Assembly: GCA_025617745.1 (NCBI GenBank)
Contig: CM046870.1
Coordinates: forward strand, 26,269,501-26,333,500
Reading direction: 5' to 3'
DNA length: 64,000 nucleotides
Source: Heliocidaris erythrogramma
Taxonomy: Eukaryota; Echinodermata; Echinoidea; Camarodonta; Echinometridae
Position numbers and translations under genes: made by a program
Notes under the pieces: generated by a model
Seen by the model: the letters and a program-made list of their open reading frames with translations, nothing else
What the model was told of the DNA's origin: nothing
Database searches by the model: none
Part shown: in pieces, positions 50,719 to 59,700 of the stretch
Numbering within the stretch: the first letter of the stretch is position 1
How the letters are laid out: each line of letters opens with the position of its first letter

Positions 50719-53700
50719 TTTTTTTTCATTACAATTTAAATATATTAACTGTCGCACTTCTTGTTTATCAATCGCCTCATAAATTGTATGATAATAAAAA
50801 AATGTTAATACTTGTTTCATCAATAAAAGCAGAAACAACTGCAAAAAAAAAACAAAAAACGGACAAGTCACTGCCATTAGATTCCTATGCACCGCCGCAT
50901 CGAGCAGCGTGGGTTAAAGGTCACGTGTGTCCAGTGATGCAGAATTCGTCCCGTAAAGAGAGGTCATTCAATGTCCTCCAATAATGGTTGTCTCACTGAC
51001 TGTTACTAGAATATCTGGCAAAGAAGAACACATTATGAGGAAAAATTCAACTTAGTGTAACGATTCTTGCAGTCAAATGACAACGTCTTGAAGTTGTCTC
51101 CAAACTCTACATGTAGATTTTTTTTTTCTCTCTCCCTCTCTCTTTTATCCCTTGAAATACATTTCGTTTAGTGTTTTACCATTGTCTGCAGGCTGGTACA
51201 TGTCAATTTGGCATGAAATAAGGCATATTTCACTTTTCAATCAAAGAAATTATTGATTCCGATTATTTAAAAAATCATAAACTCTTTCAGGGGGACTTGA
51301 TTCCAGTCTCCTAGCGGCCATAGTTGCTCAGCTTCTTCGTGAACATCCGCGTGGATACCCCCTTCAAACATTTTCTGTAGGAATGGAAGGCAGTCCCGAC
51401 ATTGCAGCTGCTAGAAAGGTAAAATGCTTTATACTCGAGTCACACTGATGAGCCCGACAACATACAGAAAATAGACCGGGATAAAAAATAATAGACCAAG
51501 AATGGCCAAGAACCGGTCGGTTTGAAACCGGGTAGCGTTTGTTTTTGCCTGTGCGACCGAGCTATTTGCGTCTGCTTAAGAAATATAATTTAATTCGGTA
51601 TTTATTTCCGATTCATTAAAAAATTATACAAACGAAATCAAACAAACAAATAAAACAAGATTGAAAACATGCAAATAATTTATGAACATAGACGGGCAAA
51701 CAAATAAAATAATGATAAAAATAGTGTTGGTACAACGTACGTAATGACGTTTCGAGAGCCGACTGATGGGTATGGGTGAGGGCGGCAAATGCTAAAGGGT
51801 TCCGGGGTTCGAAGTGCACCTTTTCACGTAAAATACCTGTGTATAGTTTGTAAATGGTTGTCCTTGCTTTGTTACTTTTGTTCTGGCAACTTCTGTCATG
51901 ACCAGCTGATAACTGAAGAAGCTTTATATATTTTTCGAATTTACACAATATATACCCCCCCCCCAAAAAAAAAAAAAAAAATAAAATAAAATAAAAAAAA
52001 AAAAAAATAATAAATAAATAAATAAAAAATAAAGAAATAATAATAATAATAATAATATAGGTTTTTGCGGTCAATTTCGTAAGTTCATCAGTCAAATTCA
52101 TACTACGTGCATTCAATTTAGAAGAATTTGGCCGTGTACAAGCATTTAAGCATTGAAATTAATACTTCAAGCATTCGTATTAGTACTTTTATCAATCCAA
52201 TTTAGACTAATTTCATTCGAATTCGAAAAAAATGCATCAAGTTCGTAAAACGGTCATTCAATTTAGAACGGGAGGTGATGCGCAATACCGTTATTCCAGC
52301 ATTCAAATTCATTTCTGAGCATTCTTTTTCGCACATTGAGCATTCGAATTCGTAATTTACGTCGAACACATTTTATTTGGTTGTTATTCTTTATTAATTT
52401 TGATATATTGGTTTCGAATTGCATATATATTAGCTTTTATGTATTCTTTTATTCATATAAGCTTCTTTTAATGAATTCATGTTTATCTCATCTACATAAT
52501 TATATTTTAGCAATTTTTTATAACATTATTGACTTACTTTTCTCTAATTTATGGTCTAACAAGTTTACACAATAATTATTGTTCATACTTTCAAGTGAAG
52601 ATCTATTTCATAATGTTATATTGTTAAATGTATGTAAGTGGGTGTAATAACTAATAAAGTTATTTAGGAAAATTATTTCTTTCATAAAAGTATCTGTGTT
52701 TTTCATTGGGGAGGGTTGGGGTATTGAGTTTAAGTCCATGATTATGAAAGATATAAGCCCTATGGAATGAAGCCTAACCACCATTACAAAACAATTTATT
52801 TCAAAGTAAATTAATTAAAAGTCCAAATACCTTAAACATGCTAAATTGAATGGGCTTATTACGAATTCGAATGCCCACGTGCGAATTTGAATGCTGGCAG
52901 AGACGCTTTCCGGCATGGTGGCGAATTTGAATGCTCCCAACCGACTTTTTATTTTGAATGAGAAAAGTGTTAAATTGTTTGGTCTAAGTGCGAATTTGAA
53001 TGACCGAAATACCAAGTTGAATGATGAATATTACGGTGCAGATTTTTTTCGCTAATTTGAATGCCTCTTATATCAAAGTGACTGAAAAAAGTCCGAAATT
53101 GACCGCAAAAACCTATAATAAAATAAAAATAAATAAATAAATAAATAAATATATAAATTTAAAAAAAAAAAAAAATAATTTCAAAAAATAATTAAATATA
53201 CTTTTTATCTGTGACAATTTTATCTTTTATTCGTTATCATGTTTTTATTTTTATTTCCAATCAATCAGTCTGTTATTATGTGATGTTTTTCTATTGATTC
53301 AATATTTACAAAAAAATAATCCTGTTAAAAATGTTAGGGACTGTCCCCTACTTTTGGCAAATTTAGTCCAAATTCAAAATGAAATATGATTTGGTGATAA
53401 TAATAATCTTTTTATATATATATATAGCGCCTTACCAGTTAAAATGTAACCGACCAAAGCGCTTACAGCATTATTACCCCGGTCACTGGATTCAAAACTG
53501 CGATTATGCACATTACAGTGCACATTCTCCACTCCTCTGGGGATCGGGAGCAGTCCAGCCAGTCTCCTCAGTCTTTCCAAGCGCGCCCATATGCTAATCC
53601 AACTACAAAAACGTTATTATTCTACCTGGTACCCATTTAACACCTGGGTGGAGAGGAGCAATGTGGATAAAATGCCTTGCTCAAGGGTTTGAACCCACAA

Positions 53701-56700
53701 CCTTTGCATTCCCTGTCAAGTGACTAAACCACTTGACTTCTTATTTAGGTTGCCGCTCATATTGGTAGTGAACATCATGAGATCACATTCACTATCCCAG
53801 AAGGCATCGCGGCTGTTCGTGACGTCATCTACACCCTCGAGACCTATGACATCATGAGTATCAGACCCAGTATAGGTATGTACTTATAACGGGGGTAATC
53901 GTTTTTCTGAAGGTTCGTTTTTCGAAAGGTTCGTAATTCCGAAGGTGTATAAAACACAAAATTCCCATACCAGGGTGTTCATAATTTCGACCATGCATTA
54001 CTCCGAAGTTCATTATTCCGAAGGTTTGCTTATCCGCAGGTTCATAATTCAGAAAACGATATAGGGTTCATTATTCCGGAAATATAGGTTCATAAGGTTG
54101 GTAATTCTGAAAATGCAGTAGAATCCAATATCATTTTATTCTTCCTTTCTATGTTATGATCAGATGACAGCCTTAGTGTAAAACCGATTGACAGTCATTT
54201 GTTTTCATATGTCAGAAATTTGCCATTGCCACAAGATTAAGCTTTTGTAATTATTATCCTACATCATCGATAGAGGCCTACACACTACTACACAGTATTG
54301 TTCACTGCAAAACAATGCTTAGGCAATCCGATAAAACAATGATCAAATGGATACAAGATGATGGTGACTTTCCTACTGTCTGTAAACAGATCAATGAATG
54401 ATTATTTGTTGCTGAAATATCGTTTCTCTTGCATGTTTGTTTATTTGTTTGTTCTTTTCATTGTACAAAATATCCCTAATGTCACAAGCCATGTATTTCT
54501 TGTCGAAATACATTCGTGAGAAGACCGATACAGTAGTCGTCTTCTCCGGTGAGGGATCGGACGAGCTGGCCCAAGGCTACCTTTACTTCCACAAGCAGCC
54601 TAACCCTGAGGCAGGAGATGCCGAGAGCAGACGCCTACTCCGAGATCTCTACATGTATGATGTTCTCAGAGCAGATCGTATACCTTCAGCACATGGGTAA
54701 GAGCCAGGGCCCCGTTTCATAAAACTTTTTGTCATTAACAAGTTACAATAATTGTTATAAGCTACTGAAATCCTTGAATCTGATTGACTGAGAGCGAATT
54801 TGTCATAGAAATGAGGCAGTTGTTATCGATAACAAGTTTTATGAAACGTTGCCCAGGACATTCAGGAGCGGACAAGGAATGAAATTAGGTAGGGGAATTT
54901 CGATGCGACCGACCCACTTGGCCTGGAAGATACACATATCAACCAGCCCTCAGACCGACAGATACGTATCATAAATCTACCCCAGTACAACTACCCAAAA
55001 AGAATAAGTACTATACCCAGTCAACTTTCCAATCAGGACAATTATCCACCCCGGACAACTGTATCAGTCCGAAAACCACCACTATAGGATGTATTGCTTG
55101 GCCATGTAGAACACCTCTACCCAAGCAAATACCACGAAGGTAACTACCCTATTTACTATCCACACCTTACCCCAGATACATGTATTTTTAAATTATATGT
55201 TAAACATGTAACTTTATGGATGTATAATTTATCCGAGTGGAAACATTTCCTTTTAATGGGTATATCGTGGTCATATTAACTTATAGACTCAAGGGCTTAA
55301 CATGTTTCATTTGATAGTCAGATCTCTTGAAAACAGTAATTTCAATGATTGCAGTTTAAAGTTTCTTTAAGTCTCTCTATCATTGTTCGCATAATTATGT
55401 GACCAGGCACCACAAAACCACCAAAAAGTCGCCAGATATGATTTTTTTTAGTTAAGATCTTATTCTGAAAGAGGATATTGTCAGCTTTAAAATTATACAT
55501 AACTCATTACAACTCAAAACAATTTATTTCAAAGTAAATTAATTAAAAGTCCAAATTACCTTAAACATGCTAAATTGAATGGGCTTATTACGAATTCGAA
55601 TGCCCACGTGCGAATTTGAATGCTGGCAGAGACGCTTTCCGGCATGGTGGCGAATTGGAATGCTCCCAACCGACTTTTTATTTTGAATGAGAAAAGTGTT
55701 AAATTGTTTGATCTAAGTGCGAATTTGAATGACCGAATTACCAAGTTGAATGATGAATATTACGGTGCAGATTTTTTTCGCTAATTTGAATGCCTCTTAT
55801 ATCAAAGTGACTGAAAAAAGTCCGAAATTGACCGCAAAAACCTATAATAAAATAAAAATAAATAAATAAATAAATAAATATATAAATTTAAAAAAAAATA
55901 AAAAATAATTTCAAAAAATAATTAAATATACTTTTTATCTGTGACAATTTTATCTTTTATTCGTTATCATGTTTTTATTTTTATTTCCAATCAATCAGTC
56001 TGTTATTATGTGATGTTTTTCTATTGATTCAATATTTACAAAAAAATAATCCTGTTAAAAATGTTAGGGACTGTCCCCTACTTTTGGCAAATTTAGTCCA
56101 AATTCAAAATGAAATATGATTTGGTGATAATAATAATCTTTTTATATATATATATAGCGCCTTACCAGTTAAAATGTAACCGACCAAAGCGCTTACAGCA
56201 TTATTACCCCGGTCACTGGATTCAAAACTGCGATTATGCACATTACAGTGCACATTCTCCACTCCTCTGGGGATCGGGAGCAGTCCAGCCAGTCTCCTCA
56301 GTCTTTCCAAGCGCGCCCATATGCTAATCCAACTACAAAAACGTTATTATTCTACCTGGTACCCATTTAACACCTGGGTGGAGAGGAGCAATGTGGATAA
56401 AATGCCTTGCTCAAGGGTTTGAACCCACAACCTTTGCATTCCCAGTCAAGTGACTAAACCACTTGACTTCTTATTTAGGTTGCCGCTCATATTGGTAGTG
56501 AACATCATGAGATCACATTCACTATCCCAGAAGGCATCGCGGCTGTTCGTGACGTCATCTACACCCTCGAGACCTATGACATCATGAGTATCAGACCCAG
56601 TATAGGTATGTACTTATAACGGGGGTAATCGTTTTTCTGAAGGTTCGTTTTTCGAAAGGTTCGTAATTCCGAAGGTGTATAAAACACAAAATTCCCATAC

Positions 56701-59700
56701 CAGGGTGTTCATAATTTCGACCATGCATTACTCCGAAGTTCATTATTCCGAAGGTTTGCTTATCCGCAGGTTCATAATTCAGAAAACGATATAGGGTTCA
56801 TTATTCCTGAAATATAGGTTCATAAGGTTGGTAATTCTGAAAATGCAGTAGAATCCAATATCATTTTATTCTTCCTTTCTATGTTATGATCAGATGACAG
56901 CCTTAGTGTAAAACCGATTGACAGTCATTTGTTTTCATATGTCAGAAATTTGCCATTGCCACAAGATTAAGCTTTTGTAATTATTATCCTACATCATCGA
57001 TAGAGGCCTACACACTACTACACAGTATTGTTCACTGCAAAACAATGCTTAGGCAATCCGATAAAACAATGATCAAATGGATACAAGATGATGGTGACTT
57101 TCCTACTGTCTGTAAACAGATCAATGAATGATTATTTGTTGCTGAAATATCGTTTCTCTTGCATGTTTGTTTATTTGTTTGTTCTTTTCATTGTACAAAA
57201 TATCCCTAATGTCACAAGCCATGTATTTCTTGTCGAAATACATTCGTGAGAAGACCGATACAGTAGTCGTCTTCTCCGGTGAGGGATCGGACGAGCTGGC
57301 CCAAGGCTACCTTTACTTCCACAAGCAGCCTAACCCTGAGGCAGGAGATGCCGAGAGCAGACGCCTACTCCGAGATCTCTACATGTATGATGTTCTCAGA
57401 GCAGATCGTATACCTTCAGCACATGGGTAAGAGCCAGGGCCCCGTTTCATAAAACTTTTTGTCATTAACAAGTTACAATAATTGTTATAAGCTACTGAAA
57501 TCCTTGAATCTGATTGACTGAGAGCGAATTTGTCATAGAAATGAGGCAGTTGTTATCGATAACAAGTTTTATGAAACGTTGCCCAGGACATTCAGGAGCG
57601 GACAAGGAATGAAATTAGGTAGGGGAATTTCGATGCGACCGGCCCACTTGGCCTGGAAGATACACATATCAACCAGCCCTCAGACCGACAGATACGTATC
57701 ATAAATCTACCCCAGTACAACTACCCAAAAAGAATAAGTACTATACCCAGTCAACTTTCCAATCAGGACAATTATCCACCCCGGACAACTGTATCAGTCC
57801 GAAAACCACCACTATAGGATGTATTGCTTGGCCATGTAGAACACCTCTACCCAAGCAAATACCACGAAGGTAACTACCCTATTTACTATCCACACCTTAC
57901 CCCAGATACATGTATTTTTAAATTATATGTTAAACATGTAACTTTATGGATGTATAATCTATCCGAGTGGAAACATTTCCTTTTAATGGGTATATCGTGG
58001 TCATATTAACTTATAGACTCAAGGGCTTAACATGTTTCAGTGGATAGTCAGATCTCTTGAAAACAGTAATTTCAATGATTGCAGTTTAAAGTTTCTTTAA
58101 GTCTCTCTATCATTGTTCGCATAATTATGTGACCAGGCACCACAAAACCACCAAAAAGTCGCCAGATATGATTTTTTTTAGTTAAGATCTTATTCTGAAA
58201 GAGGATATTGTCAGCTTTAAAATTATACATAACTCATTAGCATTGGATTCTCAACCCACTGTACAAAGAACAGAATGCCCAGTCCCCAGAATGTTGCTTT
58301 TGAGAAATAAGGGTTTAAAGTTTGCCCAGTCTATTACAGCACTCTGGCTTGGGAGGTGTTGTACAAAGGTGACAAATGGAGGAATAGAACTCAGTAGAAA
58401 TTTCTAGGGATTATCAGATTGTCCTACAATTTGGCATAATAATTTAAGCACATCCTGCTAATCATATAGTGGACAAGTATCAATACAAGAACTTACTCTG
58501 TTTTAAAGTTATGGGAGATCAAAATGAGACAAGTATTCAGGGTCGTAAAAAAGAAAACTAATACAGAAAAAATTTTCTGCATTAGTTTTAAAGTAGGTCT
58601 ACTAAATATTGTCAAAAATACCACTTTTAGATTGTTTGGTGCCTCCAAAGTTTTAAATTAATTAGAAAAAGGGTATACTCTTTCAGGAAATACCCAAAAG
58701 TATTTGATCATGGCAACCGAAGAAACCTTTGATTGTGCTCTATAACTGAAAATCACACTGTGCTACTTTTTGGTGCTTTTGTGGTGCCTGGTCTCATATG
58801 CATTACATGCTCAAAGCCAGCATATGTGTAAAAAACAACAACACTTGCCTCGTTTGCCTTCTTCTTTTGTTGTTTGTTTAGTCCATAACATTCTGAAACT
58901 TCGCTCCGTGTTCTTATTGCCGTATCCTAGCCTAGAGATCCGCGTGCCATTCTTGGACCAGCTGTTCACTTCGTACTACCTCTCACTTCCGCCCGCAATA
59001 CGTCAACCAATCAACGGCATTGAGAAGTTCTTGATAAGGAAGTCTTTCGATGATGGTGTTTTACTTCCGGGTGAGATACTGTGGCGGACCAAGGAAGGAT
59101 TTACAGATGGAGTGTCTTCCATCGAGAAGTCTTGGTACGTTATCCTCGTGGAGCACTTTGCAGATCAGGTATGATCGTATTTCATGAAAACTTCTGTTTT
59201 AAAAAAATATAGATGCCTATATGTTTCGTTCTTGTAGGCTAGTTATCTTTTCCTATTACTTGAATGTTTGTGATACGGCTGGATGTAGGGCCGCGTTTTG
59301 ATGACACCATTAGCTGAGTTCACTGGAATCGAGGGTAATACCTGTATGAATTGCAGTAGGCAAATTTTCGTTGCATCTTTATTCGATGAATTTCTTGTGG
59401 ATATTTTCCCTCCTATTATTTGCTTTCCTTGTGTAATATGGCTCAAACGTCATAAAAAGTGGAGCCCAGTGGTTGTACGAGACATTCCGCGGCGACATTG
59501 GTTCCGCCGGAGTTCTAAACTTCAGCCCTGGACCAAAAACGAACCCTTGCCCTAATCCTAAACCAACCTAAAATCCAATTGCAAACCTAAGCTTAACCCT
59601 ATTATCTTTGACGAAATAAAGCCTGGAAAATCGTTGCCTGAGCATTATCTCAGAGCGCCATCCCATTATCGACGTTTCGTTATAGGACGTTTTTTTTAAT

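Larger units (their letters stand above)
52788..58240 (+). repeat. 2.73-kb tandem duplication carrying asns exons 7 and 8
   Basis: 52788-55509 is repeated at 55516-58240 at an offset of 2728-2730. By eye I noticed roughly a dozen substitutions or indels over 2.7 kb, none in the exons. The junction (CTCATTACAACTCAAAACAA) shares CATTACA with the sequence upstream of copy 1, a microhomology. Each copy carries half of the TIR element, the SINE, exon 7, the TTCCGAA-word repeat, exon 8 and a MITE. Confidence 0.97.

Noticed and set aside
53379..53597. 72-aa ORF duplicated at 56109-56327
   Set aside because: It lies within the SINE on the opposite strand and is repeated only by the locus duplication.
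58770..58930. Upstream part of the open frame running into exon 9
   Set aside because: The acceptor at 58930 gives the correct phase and conserved start [10 protein letters not shown]; the upstream residues match nothing in ASNS.
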